This document shows, piece by piece, positions 44,084 through 53,084 of a DNA stretch of 64,000 bases. The notes beneath the pieces were generated by a model. It saw nothing but the letters and a program-made list of their open reading frames with translations. It ran no database searches and was not told the origin of the DNA. This DNA is from Phycisphaera sp. TMED9 (GTDB lineage Bacteria > Planctomycetota > Phycisphaerae > Phycisphaerales > SM1A02), in contig NHBO02000001.1 in NCBI GenBank assembly GCA_002167845.2, forward strand, positions 1 to 64,000, read 5' to 3'. The position numbers and the translations under genes were made by a program. The stretch's first letter is position 1. Every line of letters starts with the position of its first letter.

Positions 44084-45400
44084 GTGACCCAGCCCCGCCG
44101 AGCTCTCGCCGTTTCCGTCATCACCAGAGTTGTCGTGTGCGGAATCGCCATCGGCATCGGCGTGGCGGTCGCGGTGGTCCTGACCAGCACGAGTCCGACG
44201 GCTGCCCGGGTGGATGGTGGCGATCAGACGGTCAAGATTCGATCGATGCAGATTCCACTCGAACCGGTCGCTCGCGAATGGCGGGGATTCGGAACCGTTC
44301 GGGCGCTCGATTCGGCGACGATTCCGGCGGAGGTCGTTTCCACGGTGGTCTCGGTTCCCGAAGGAATCGAGGTCGGCCTTCCGGTTTCGGCTGGACAGGT
44401 GATCGCCCGACTTCGTGACTACGACTACGTCGAGGCCGCCGCCCGGATTCTCGAACAGCTCGCGGAGGTCGATGCGGAGGTGGCGCGTCTCGATACCGAG
44501 GAGCGTGTGCTCGTCGAACGTCGGACGGTCGCGAACCGTGACCTCGAGCTTTCGGAAGTGGACCTCCAGCGAGTGACGGAGGCTGCCGCGAAGGGGGCCG
44601 CGGTGGATCGCGAGATCGATGCGGCCGAACAGCGACGACTGACCGCTCGCCGCGCCCTGATCACGCTCGAGGAACTTCAGTCACTGATCCCGGTTCGAAG
44701 AACGGCCTCCACGGCGAGGCGGGACGGGCTGCTCGCCACGCACCGTCTGGCGCTCGAGCAGATCGAGCGGTGCACGGTGACCGCGCCGATCTCCGGAATT
44801 CTCTCGGAAGTGATGGTCGAGGCCGGTGAGCAGGTGGCGATCGGAACTCCGGTCGCTCGCGTCGTCGACCCCCTTCGGCTGGAACTGCGGCTTCGGATTC
44901 CAGCATCCTGTCGCGGTCGGGTGCGAGTCGGTGACCGGGTCGTGGTCAATCGAACCGTGACCGCTGATCCGATCGATGCCGCGGTGAGTCGAATCTCTCC
45001 GATCGATGATTCCGCAACGAGGACCATGACGGTCTTCGTCGAGATCGACGGTCACTCCGATCGAATCGTTCCGGGGCTCTTCGTGGCCGGGACGGTCCAC
45101 GAGGGCGACTCCGAGCCACGGAGCGTCGTTCCCCGGCGATCGGTCCGGAACCAGCGACTCATGTTGGTCGAGGACGGACGGATTCGAAGCATTCAGGCCG
45201 AGTCGCTCTTCACGATCGCCGGCGAACGCCCCGGCTCCGGGTTGCGTGATCGGCAGTGGATGGTGCTGGCGGAGCCTCTCCCGGATGGCGCATCGATCGT
45301 GATCGACGGATCCAGAGTGCTTCCCGACGGCATTTCCGTCGAGGCCCGAAGCGCGACCGACCCTGATGAACAGAACACTCCGGTCGGATCCGGGCCGTGA
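44084..45400 (+). CDS. RND efflux periplasmic adaptor (HlyD/MFP family)
   Basis: 438 aa from a GTG at 44084, chosen because an N-terminal membrane anchor (ITRVVVCGIAIGIGVAVAVVL) follows directly; the ORF's earlier ATG adds an unlikely 54-residue lead. A biotinyl/lipoyl half-motif (VPEGIEVGLPVSAGQVIARL), a coiled-coil hairpin (ILEQLAEVDAEVARLDTEERVLVERR) and the second lipoyl/beta-barrel part (CTVTAPISGILSEVMVEAGEQVAIGTPVARVVDP) are in adaptor order. It bridges the pump to an outer-membrane channel. Its stop overlaps the pump start by GTGA. The start codon lacks a clear ribosome-binding site. Confidence 0.85.
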   Translation: MTQPRRALAVSVITRVVVCGIAIGIGVAVAVVLTSTSPTAARVDGGDQTVKIRSMQIPLEPVAREWRGFGTVRALDSATIPAEVVSTVVSVPEGIEVGLPVSAGQVIARLRDYDYVEAAARILEQLAEVDAEVARLDTEERVLVERRTVANRDLELSEVDLQRVTEAAAKGAAVDREIDAAEQRRLTARRALITLEELQSLIPVRRTASTARRDGLLATHRLALEQIERCTVTAPISGILSEVMVEAGEQVAIGTPVARVVDPLRLELRLRIPASCRGRVRVGDRVVVNRTVTADPIDAAVSRISPIDDSATRTMTVFVEIDGHSDRIVPGLFVAGTVHEGDSEPRSVVPRRSVRNQRLMLVEDGRIRSIQAESLFTIAGERPGSGLRDRQWMVLAEPLPDGASIVIDGSRVLPDGISVEARSATDPDEQNTPVGSGP

Positions 45401-48400
45401 GTCTTCCGTCCTTTGGCGCACGACGTCCGGTTCCCGCGAACCTCCTGATGATGGCGTTGATTCTCGGAGGGATCTACTCCGGGCTTTCGATGCGCCGGGA
45501 GTTCTTTCCGGAGATCGATCCGGAAGCGGCGCGGGTGGAGCTCGTCTACCCCGGTGCGACTCCGAAGGAGCTCGAGGAGTCGATGGCCCGGAAGGTCGAG
45601 GATGCGATTGGAACGGTGCAGGAAGTTCGCCGGATGGAATCCACGGTCAGCGAGGGCGCCGGCATCATCGTGGTGAAGTTCGAGGAAGGAACCGACGTTG
45701 AAAAGGCGATCTCCGACGTCGAGCGTTCGATCGAGCGGCTTTCCGATCTGCCCACCGATGCGGAACGGATTCGAGTGGTCGAATTCGAGCCCAATCTCCC
45801 GGTCATCATTCTCACGCTCTTCGGGGATATCGACGAGCGGGTCCTGAAGTCCTCGATGCGATCGATGATCGACGACCTGGAGTCGCTTTCGGGAATGGGA
45901 TCGCTTCAGATCTCGGGATTGCGGGATTACGAGATTCGAGTCGCGGTCGATCCGGAGCGGCTGATCGAAAACGGGCTTCCGGTGACGGCGGTCGCCGAGG
46001 CGATTCGATCCTGGATGCTGGAGCTGCCGAGCGGTGCGATTCGTGGGCCAGGCGGCAACGTCAACGTCCGGACGATGGGCGTGGAGGAGCGGGCCGAGTC
46101 CATCGAATCGATCGTGGTGCGGGCGGGGCCCACGGGTGAGATGCTGCGGGTCGGTGATCTGGCACGAGTGCAGGACGGCTTCGCGGACGTCGAGGTGGAG
46201 GAGCGGTTCGAGGGGAAGCCGGCGACCAGTCTGACGATCTTCAAGACCGGCTCACAGGATGCGGTCGCGATCGCTCGAATGGCCTACGCCTACGTCGCGG
46301 GGAGAAAGGGAGAACCCTTCACCGGTCCGGTCTGGGCTGGTCCGATGGAGACTTCGGAATGGCAGGCCTACCAACTGGGCCTTGATCGTCCGGAACCCCT
46401 GCCCGCCGAACTGGTGGCTCACAATGATCTCTCGAGGTTCATTCAGGGGCGGCTCGAGCTGCTCTCTCGAAACGCGCTTCAAGGTGGTGGACTGGTTTTT
46501 CTGGCGCTGCTTCTGGTGCTGAATCTTCGGGTCGCCTTCTGGGTCATGGTGGGCTTGTTCACGGCGATCTGCGGAACGCTTCTCGCCATGACGGCCCTTG
46601 GTGTGACGTTGAATCTCCTGACCATGTTCGGGCTTCTGGTGACGCTCGGGATGCTCACCGACGATGCGATCGTGGTCAGCGAGAACATCACGGCGCGCGG
46701 GAGTCTGGGCGAATCGCCGGTCGATGCGGCGACGCGTGGAGGAAATCAGGTCTTCTGGCCGGTGGTCGGAACCGTTCTGACGACGATCGTCGCATTTCTT
46801 CCTTTGACGTTCATCAGCGGCAACATCGGAAAACTCCTCGGGGCGCTCCCGATGGTCGTCTTCTGTGCGCTCGCGATCAGTCTCCTCGAGTCGATGTTGA
46901 TTCTCCCGTCACACATGGTCCAGGCCCTCAAGGGGATGGTGCAGAGTCGAGGAACCGGAATCTTCGGTTTCGCCGACCGATTCGCTCGATGGCGCGATCG
47001 AACCGTGGTCGCACCGGCCACGCGGTTCTACGGACGCCTCGCGACCAAGAGCGTGCAGTACCGCTGGATCGCCGCCTCGATCGCCCTGGGCCTGCTCGCC
47101 ATCTCGATCGGGATGTACACCGGGGGTCGGGTGCCCTTCGTCTTCCTGCCGACCGAAGACACCGAAAACGTGGTGGTCGATCTCAAGATGCCGACCGGAA
47201 CGGAGCTCGCCGAGACCAGGCGGGTGGCTTCGAGGATCGAAGCCGCCGCTCGATCCCAGCCGGAGGTGCAATTCACCAGCCTGGCACTCGGTGCGAGTTT
47301 CGATCTGAATACGGGGCTGGCCAATCCGGGATCGAGTTCGATCGCGCAGATCTTCTTCGAACTTTCTCCGATCGAGAAACGAGATCGACCAAGCACCGAG
47401 ATCATCGATGCGATTCGGAACGCCGCAGGGGACCTGACCGAGGTCGAGCAGATCTTCTGGCGCGAGATCGACGGTGGTCCCGGCGGTCCGGACATCACCT
47501 TCGAGGTCGCGGGAGATGATCGGGTGGCCGTCGATGCCGCGGTCGCGGACGTCCGATCGTTGCTTGCCACCTACGAAGGGGTCTACGGCATCTCGGATGA
47601 TGACGATGTCGCGCAGCGCGAACTTCGGATCTCCTTGCTCCCTGGTGCCGCGTCGCTCGGCGTCACGGTGGCGGAAGTCGCGCAACAGGTCCGAGGTGCG
47701 GTCTACGGGATCGACGCCCATGTCTTCAGCGAGACTCGCGAGGACATCGACGTTCGCGTCTCCTTCGATGCGGAGTCGAGACGGGATCTCGGAGGCGTGG
47801 AGCAGATGTGGATCTCGACCCGGGACGGACGGTCGATTCCGCTCTCGGAGATCGCGAGGATCGAGGAGGCCGACGGGCGGGCCACGATCCGGCGGATCGA
47901 TCGTCAACGAGCGGTCTCGGTGACCGCCGACGTCGACAGCCTCACGAATCCGGAACAGGTCGTCGCGTCCATGACGCCGGCGCTGGAGTCGATTCGAAGC
48001 AAGCATCGCGGCGTCACGATCAACAGCGGAGGGCGACAACAGGATGTGATCGATGCCTTCGCGTCGCTCCCGATCGCGATGCTGGCCGCGAGCGTGATGA
48101 TCTACGTCATTCTCGCGTGGCTTTTCTCGAGCTACATTCAGCCGTTCGCGGTGATGCTGGCGATTCCCTTCGCGCTGATCGGGGTGGTCTGGGGCCATTG
48201 GCTTCTGGGGTTCGAACTGACGTTCCTGAGCCTGATCGGTGTCGTGGCCCTGGCGGGAATCGTGGTGAACAACTCACTCATCTTCGTGGAGTTTCTGAAC
48301 AAGAACATCGAAGCGGGGATGCCGCTCGCCGAAGCGCTGGTCGACGCGGGCAAACGACGGCTCAGGCCCATCCTGCTGACCACGCTCACCACGGTGCTGG

Positions 48401-48630
48401 GTCTGACGCCATTGATGCTGGAGCAGAGCTTCCAGGCGAGATTCCTCATTCCGATGGCGATCTCGATCACCTTCGGGTTGATGAGTTCGACGTTCCTGAC
48501 GCTGCTCGTTCTCCCCGCGATCCTGGTGATCGTCGACGACTTCACCGCGGCAGCTCACTGGTTGTGGTTCGGAATGACCCGGGCCGATCGAGCGAAGATG
48601 TTCGATTCGATGGATCAGGAATCGGCCTGA
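45397..48630 (+). CDS. RND-family efflux transporter
   Basis: 1077 aa; GTG start overlapping the adaptor stop. AcrB/hydrophobe-efflux layout: TM1 (ANLLMMALILGGIYSG), periplasmic porter loops, TM2-6 (GGLVFLALLLVLNLRVAFWVMVGLF) with the proton-relay Asp pair in GMLTDDAIVVSENI, second porter loop, and TM8-12 (IYVILAWLFSSYIQPFAVMLAIPFALIGVVWGHWL, GVVALAGIVVNNSLIFVEFLN). Substrate unknown. No TolC-like outer-membrane gene is nearby. Confidence 0.95.
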   Translation: MSLPSFGARRPVPANLLMMALILGGIYSGLSMRREFFPEIDPEAARVELVYPGATPKELEESMARKVEDAIGTVQEVRRMESTVSEGAGIIVVKFEEGTDVEKAISDVERSIERLSDLPTDAERIRVVEFEPNLPVIILTLFGDIDERVLKSSMRSMIDDLESLSGMGSLQISGLRDYEIRVAVDPERLIENGLPVTAVAEAIRSWMLELPSGAIRGPGGNVNVRTMGVEERAESIESIVVRAGPTGEMLRVGDLARVQDGFADVEVEERFEGKPATSLTIFKTGSQDAVAIARMAYAYVAGRKGEPFTGPVWAGPMETSEWQAYQLGLDRPEPLPAELVAHNDLSRFIQGRLELLSRNALQGGGLVFLALLLVLNLRVAFWVMVGLFTAICGTLLAMTALGVTLNLLTMFGLLVTLGMLTDDAIVVSENITARGSLGESPVDAATRGGNQVFWPVVGTVLTTIVAFLPLTFISGNIGKLLGALPMVVFCALAISLLESMLILPSHMVQALKGMVQSRGTGIFGFADRFARWRDRTVVAPATRFYGRLATKSVQYRWIAASIALGLLAISIGMYTGGRVPFVFLPTEDTENVVVDLKMPTGTELAETRRVASRIEAAARSQPEVQFTSLALGASFDLNTGLANPGSSSIAQIFFELSPIEKRDRPSTEIIDAIRNAAGDLTEVEQIFWREIDGGPGGPDITFEVAGDDRVAVDAAVADVRSLLATYEGVYGISDDDDVAQRELRISLLPGAASLGVTVAEVAQQVRGAVYGIDAHVFSETREDIDVRVSFDAESRRDLGGVEQMWISTRDGRSIPLSEIARIEEADGRATIRRIDRQRAVSVTADVDSLTNPEQVVASMTPALESIRSKHRGVTINSGGRQQDVIDAFASLPIAMLAASVMIYVILAWLFSSYIQPFAVMLAIPFALIGVVWGHWLLGFELTFLSLIGVVALAGIVVNNSLIFVEFLNKNIEAGMPLAEALVDAGKRRLRPILLTTLTTVLGLTPLMLEQSFQARFLIPMAISITFGLMSSTFLTLLVLPAILVIVDDFTAAAHWLWFGMTRADRAKMFDSMDQESA

Positions 48631-48639
48631 GCCGACCGG

Positions 48640-49764
48640 TCATGCGGTCCGAAGCGGGTCTCGGTCCGATCGGCTGATCGAAACTTCAACCTTGAGATCC
48701 TCGCGGAGGCGGCGACGAAGGACTTTCAGCCAACCCCTTTCGGTGTTGGTGTGCCCGGCGAGGATGACTGCGCAGCCGCGGCTTGCGGCATGCAGGACGT
48801 CGTGATGCTTGAGTTCTCCGGTGAGGAACAGGGTGCATCCCTGGTCGATGGCGGGGTCGAGCAGCTCGGCGCCGCTCCCCGCGCACAATCCGATCCGCCC
48901 GTGGCGTCGTCTTCGATCCGCGGTATCGACGGTGAAGCGGTCGGTGCCCAGATGATCCCGGAGGCGTTCGGTGATCGTCGCGATGCTGGCGCCGCGATCA
49001 AGCGTGACCAATCGGCCCGCTCCGATGGACTGATTCGGCCTCGCCTCCTGTCGGTAGATCTCGATCGGAGGCTCTTCGTACGGGTGCAACGAGCGAATGC
49101 GATCGATCGCGGCGGCGAGGCCTCGATCTCCGCAGACCATTTCCAATCGAACTTCCTCGACTCGTTCCAGTCGGCCGCGTCGTCCTCGAACCGGATTCGA
49201 TCGTTCGCCGCCGCGGTACGTGCCCATCGCTTGAATCTCGATGGAACAGATCTCGTACTCCCCGATCACGCCGGCGCCGACCGAGGCGAGGCCTGTGCGG
49301 ATTCGGTCGATCGACTCGGCGGGTCCGTACGTGATGATCTTGACCGTCTCCGACGCCGGGAGTTCCGAAGCGGGATTGATCGCATGTCGGGTCCCGTCCC
49401 CCAGGCCGTCCGCCAACCAGTCGTTGACGCCACCCGTGGCCGCGTCCGCGGCGGTGTGGGGGGAATGGATCGCGATCCCCGAGGAGATCGCCCGCAGGAG
49501 AATTCGCCCGCCCGCATCCGCATCGGTGATCGACTTTCGTGGAGAGAAGATCGGCGGGTGATAGGCGACGATGGCGTCGGCTTTCTTGCGAACCGCTTCA
49601 TCGAGCACCGCTTCGGTCAGATCGATGCAGACCAGGATCCGTCTGACGCGGTCGCCGGCCGAACCGACCAGGAGGCCGACGTTGTCCCACTCTTCTGCGA
49701 GTTGGACGGGGGCGATCCGCTGCATGGCGGCAGTGAGGGCGGCGATGTCGGGTGTGGTGGCCAT
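48640..49764 (-). CDS. Nif3-like dinuclear metal protein
   Basis: 374 aa from the ATG at 49764. NIF3 (YbgI/YqfO) family: QLAEEWDNVGLLVGS, VAYHPPIFSPRKSI (metal His/Asp), AIHSPHTAADAATGGVNDWLADGLG and the C-terminal metal motif LFLTGELKHHDVLHAASRGCAVILAGHTNTERG. The central insert (about 150-260, GEYEICSIEIQAMGTYRGGERSNP...SLHPYEEPPIEIY) is the PII-like domain of the long form. The family forms hexameric toroids and was annotated as GTP cyclohydrolase type 2, but the function is not settled. Divergent from phoH. Confidence 0.9.
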   Translation of the reverse strand: MATTPDIAALTAAMQRIAPVQLAEEWDNVGLLVGSAGDRVRRILVCIDLTEAVLDEAVRKKADAIVAYHPPIFSPRKSITDADAGGRILLRAISSGIAIHSPHTAADAATGGVNDWLADGLGDGTRHAINPASELPASETVKIITYGPAESIDRIRTGLASVGAGVIGEYEICSIEIQAMGTYRGGERSNPVRGRRGRLERVEEVRLEMVCGDRGLAAAIDRIRSLHPYEEPPIEIYRQEARPNQSIGAGRLVTLDRGASIATITERLRDHLGTDRFTVDTADRRRRHGRIGLCAGSGAELLDPAIDQGCTLFLTGELKHHDVLHAASRGCAVILAGHTNTERGWLKVLRRRLREDLKVEVSISRSDRDPLRTA

Positions 49765-49771
49765 GGAGAAG

Positions 49772-49777
49772 AGAGTA
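49772..49777 (-). promoter_or_regulatory. Candidate -10 box for the leaderless Nif3-like gene
   Basis: On the minus strand TACTCT ends 7 nt before the ATG at 49764; no Shine-Dalgarno motif is present. Similar geometry to the plus-strand examples. Confidence 0.35.
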
Positions 49778-49960
49778 CGCATTTCGGAGATTCGTGGGGT
49801 GGCGGGGCATGTGCCTGATCTTTGCGCCATCTTGAACACAAGAGGTGTTTCGAGGGCTACGCTTCCTCAGGGAGCGGTGCATCCATCTCCCGGCGATGCC
49901 GGCGAGGTCGTTTCCCCCCCCGGTGAGACGAAGTCCAGTACCAGCACGGAGGAACCTGTC

Positions 49961-51433
49961 TTGAGTGATTCGGCTGAAGCGTCCCCGACCCCGATCGAGA
50001 CCAGAACCACGATCGGAGCGGATCCCGCACCGGGTGATTCCACGAAACGCGGGCCGGTGAAAGACCGCAAGTACTTCATTCTGGATACCAACGTCCTGCT
50101 TCACAATCCGAGCTCCCTCTTCAAGTTCGCGGAGCACGAAGTGGTGATTCCCCTCACCGTCATCGAGGAACTGGATCGATTCAAGAAGAACAATGACGAG
50201 ACGGGTCGAAACGCCCGTCAGGCGATCCGATCGCTCGACGAGCTGCGTGGTCGGGGGCGTCTGTTGGAAGGCGTCGAATGGAATGATCAGGGGGGGTCGG
50301 TGCGAATTCACTCCTGCGACCGGACTCGGCCGTTCTCGCTTGATCTGGACGTCGCGGACAATCGCATCCTCGGAGTGGTCAACGAACTTCATGACTCGGG
50401 TCGCGAGACGATCTTCATCTCGAAGGACATCAACGCCCGGGTGAAGTGTGATGCGCTCGGAATCCGGTCCGAAGACTTCGGTGCCGACCGCGTGGATGCC
50501 GACTGGCTCTACACCGGCTGGATCGAGTTGGTGGTCCCCGGTGCGGTGATCGACGAGCTCTACGACGAGCGGCAGGTCCATGTCAGTCGGTTCGAGATGT
50601 ATGCGAGCACCATCGACGACGGTGACGTCATCGCGAAGCCGGAGCTGTTCCCGAACCAGTTTCTCAAGCTGGTGGACGAAGGCGATGCATCGCACACCGG
50701 TCTCGCACGGATCCTCGCGGACACCGGGCACGTGATTCCGGTGACCGGCCCGCGGAAGCCGGTGCAGGGGATCATGGCCAGGAACCTGCAGCAGAAGATG
50801 GCGTTGGACCTGCTTCTCGACGATGACGTCCGACTGGTCACGATGATCGGCCCGGCCGGCTGTGGCAAGACACTGCTCGCGTTGGCCGCGGGGATGCAGA
50901 AGGCCCTCAAGGAGGAGCGGTACGACAAGCTTCTCACCGCCCGGCCGATCATGCCCCTCGGTCGCGACATCGGCTATCTCCCCGGCGACAAGGACGAGAA
51001 GCTGGCGATGTGGATGCAGCCGATCTTCGACAATCTCTCGTATCTGGTTTCCACTCGAGGTGGTCAGTTCAACGACGCCGACAGTCAGTCCGCGGAGCAA
51101 CGGCTCGATCAACTGCTGGCGACCGGTCGGGTGGTGCTCGAGCCCATCACCTACATCCGGGGTCGTTCGATACCGCATCAGTTCATGCTGGTGGACGAAG
51201 CTCAGAATCTCTCGCCTCACGAAGTGAGGACCATCGTCAGTCGGGTCGGCGAAGGGACCAAGATCGTCCTCTGCGGTGACATCGGGCAGATCGACAGCCC
51301 GTACCTGGATTCTTCCAGCAACGGACTCAGTCATGTGATCGAGCGGATGAAGAATCACCCGATCGCAGGTCACGTCACGCTGGACCGCACGGAACGCAGC
51401 GAACTGGCATCGATCGCCGCCGACCTTCTCTAG
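49961..51433 (+). CDS. PhoH family ATPase with N-terminal PIN domain
   Basis: 490 aa from a TTG at 49961, preferred because GGAGG lies 8 nt upstream; earlier in-frame ATGs overlap the Nif3-like gene on the other strand. A short disordered tail is followed by a PIN domain (KYFILDTNVLLHNPSSLFKF, PLTVIEELDRFKK, ISKDINARVKCDALGI), a linker, and the PhoH P-loop NTPase (VTMIGPAGCGKTLLALAAG, FMLVDEAQNLSPHEVRTIVSR, KIVLCGDIGQIDSPYLD). This PhoH2-type architecture is a predicted RNA helicase/RNase. Promoter: TACGCT near 49859 is possible. Confidence 0.9.
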   Translation: MSDSAEASPTPIETRTTIGADPAPGDSTKRGPVKDRKYFILDTNVLLHNPSSLFKFAEHEVVIPLTVIEELDRFKKNNDETGRNARQAIRSLDELRGRGRLLEGVEWNDQGGSVRIHSCDRTRPFSLDLDVADNRILGVVNELHDSGRETIFISKDINARVKCDALGIRSEDFGADRVDADWLYTGWIELVVPGAVIDELYDERQVHVSRFEMYASTIDDGDVIAKPELFPNQFLKLVDEGDASHTGLARILADTGHVIPVTGPRKPVQGIMARNLQQKMALDLLLDDDVRLVTMIGPAGCGKTLLALAAGMQKALKEERYDKLLTARPIMPLGRDIGYLPGDKDEKLAMWMQPIFDNLSYLVSTRGGQFNDADSQSAEQRLDQLLATGRVVLEPITYIRGRSIPHQFMLVDEAQNLSPHEVRTIVSRVGEGTKIVLCGDIGQIDSPYLDSSSNGLSHVIERMKNHPIAGHVTLDRTERSELASIAADLL

Positions 51434-51592
51434 AGTCATTCCAGGCTCGGTCGAACTTCCAGGCCACGAATCCGATCGGACTCGTGGCTTGGAGGTGATC
51501 AGGCCGATATGCTTCGAGGAAATCAGGGTCCGCACACCCTCGGAGACGCTCCGAGGCCACGCCGTTCAACCTGCCAGGGAGATCATGCCAGC

Positions 51593-52399
51593 ATGCTCAA
51601 GTCAAGCAACCCAGCCTTCGGTGACGAGACGATTCGCAATGGTGATTGGTGGAGTGACACCGCGGTCACCGAGACCGCGACGGTTTCCGGCATCATCAAC
51701 AAGACGGGGATGTTCGCCTTCGTGCTCGCCATCGCGGGGGCCGGTGGCTACGCCACGATTCAGGCGAACCCCGGCCTTCTCTGGCCGGTGACGCTGATCT
51801 CGATGGCGGTCGTCTTCATCTCGTTCTTCATGATTCGCGGCAGCGCCCGAATGGCTCGAAACGTCGGATTCATCTACTCGGCGTGTCAGGGGTTCATGCT
51901 GGGCGGCATCGCGGTCATGTTCGAGGGCATTCTCGCGAGCCGGCAGATCGTCGTTCCGGGCGGAATCGTGCTTCAGGCGTTTCTGGTGACGGCCGGCGTG
52001 CTGATCGCGATGCTCGGCCTCTTCAAGGCCGGCATTCTCACCGGAGGTCCGCTCTTCACCCGGGTGGTGATGGTCGCGACCGTCGGCGTGATGGTGGCGA
52101 TGCTGCTCTCGTTCGTGGTGAGTTTCTTCGGAGTGAGTGTTCCGTTCATGAATCCCGCTGCGGCGTTCGGAGGTGGAAACGCCGCCCTGATCGGCCTCGG
52201 GATCAGCGCCGCACTCCTGCTTCTGGCGTCGATGTGGTTGATCATCGACTTCCGACGTGCCGAAGAACTCGTCGCCGCAGGCGCCCCCAAGGAGTCGGAG
52301 TGGTACGTGGCCTTCGGGCTCATCGTGACCATCGCCTGGATCTACCTCGAGGCGATGCGACTGATCTTCTACATCGCGGCCTTCACCAACCGGGATTGA
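51593..52399 (+). CDS. Bax inhibitor-1/YccA-like membrane protein
   Basis: 268 aa from the ATG at 51593. A hydrophilic N-terminus (MLKSSNPAFGDETI) is typical of the family, followed by about seven transmembrane helices (GMFAFVLAIAGAGGYATI, WPVTLISMAVVFISFF, then TGGPLFTRVVMVATVGVMVAM, ALIGLGISAALLLLASMWLIIDFRRAE, EWYVAFGLIVTIAWIYLEAMRLI). The final EW-Y-AFGL-x-IAWIYLE segment is a family hallmark. The family is linked to calcium leak or protease modulation. A terminator follows. Confidence 0.85.
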   Translation: MLKSSNPAFGDETIRNGDWWSDTAVTETATVSGIINKTGMFAFVLAIAGAGGYATIQANPGLLWPVTLISMAVVFISFFMIRGSARMARNVGFIYSACQGFMLGGIAVMFEGILASRQIVVPGGIVLQAFLVTAGVLIAMLGLFKAGILTGGPLFTRVVMVATVGVMVAMLLSFVVSFFGVSVPFMNPAAAFGGGNAALIGLGISAALLLLASMWLIIDFRRAEELVAAGAPKESEWYVAFGLIVTIAWIYLEAMRLIFYIAAFTNRD

Positions 52400-52424
52400 G
52401 TTTCCGCTCTTCGCGCGGTTCATC

Positions 52425-52475
52425 GAACGAACCCCCTCTCGGCGATCGACTCGCCGCGGGGGGGTTCGTTCTTGT
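52425..52475 (+). terminator. Terminator between the Bax-inhibitor-like and fliN genes
   Basis: GAACGAACCCCC pairs with GGGGGTTCGTTC across a 23-nt loop in which CGGCGA/TCGCCG pairs again. Tail TTCTTGTC. Lies 26 nt after the plus-strand stop and serves the convergent pair. Confidence 0.85.
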
Positions 52476-52497
52476 CGATGGAGAGATCCGTCGATCC

Positions 52498-52764
52498 TCA
52501 GCTCTTGAGGGCTTCGACCCGGCTGGTCAGGTCGCCGACCGCCGAGATCCGCACGCCGAAGTTCTCGCCCACCTTGACGGCGGTACCGGTCCCCACAGCC
52601 TTGTTGTTCACCATGATTCGAAGTTCGCCGTTGCTCGCCTGGGGGAACTCGACGATCGCGCCGTGGACGAGATTCACGGCTTCCGCCAGGGGCATTCGCT
52701 TCTGGGCGATCTCGACGATCAGAGGGACTTCAAGCGAGAGGATGGAACTGAGGTTTGAGGTCAT
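52498..52764 (-). CDS. fliN: FliN-type flagellar motor switch/SpoA protein
   Basis: 88 aa, ATG start. A single SpoA (surface presentation) domain: LSLEVPLIVEIAQKRMPLAEAVNLVHGAIVEFP, then NGELRIMVNNKAVGTGTAVKVGENFGVRISAVG. In flagella FliN forms the lower C-ring with FliM; the same fold occurs in type III secretion. No flagellar or T3SS gene is in the window, so the call to FliN is by domain only. Translation start has no obvious SD. Confidence 0.85.
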   Translation of the reverse strand: MTSNLSSILSLEVPLIVEIAQKRMPLAEAVNLVHGAIVEFPQASNGELRIMVNNKAVGTGTAVKVGENFGVRISAVGDLTSRVEALKS

Positions 52765-53084
52765 GGTCGGTGGTTCGTTTTCGGGCGAGGCATCGGAAGC
52801 ACGGTCTCTACTTCATCGGCTTCCGGGGGGATTCTGGTGCACTCCCGCTTCCCGAGATCGACGGGGCGTCCGGGGAGGTGGGTTCGGTGAGCCCGGCAGG
52901 CTGAAGATCCCAAGGCAGAATCCACGGAATCCGGCTCCTGCGGGGATCATTCGAGAGGAGCACTTTCGGGGCGTGGCGTTTCAACCAGATCCCGAATTCA
53001 GTGATGTGGGGCGTCAGGAGACCCTGAGAGGGTCGAAAAAGCCCAAGGCTGGGTTGGTGGGGTGGCGGCGAGACCTGGTCGGGG
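52765..53084. other. Non-coding region between fliN and fabF
   Basis: 320 nt between the minus-strand fliN start and fabF stop. It should contain the fabF terminator and the fliN promoter, but I see no perfect hairpin or strong promoter hexamers. An ORF track entry on the plus strand covers it but shows no recognisable protein features. Confidence 0.5.

Noticed and set aside
46909-48198. 429-aa minus-strand ORF
   Set aside because: Antisense to the RND pump; Arg/Asp-rich with no conserved features.
49598-51535. 645-aa minus-strand ORF
   Set aside because: Antisense to phoH; no recognisable motif, and the sense gene has a full PIN-PhoH signature.
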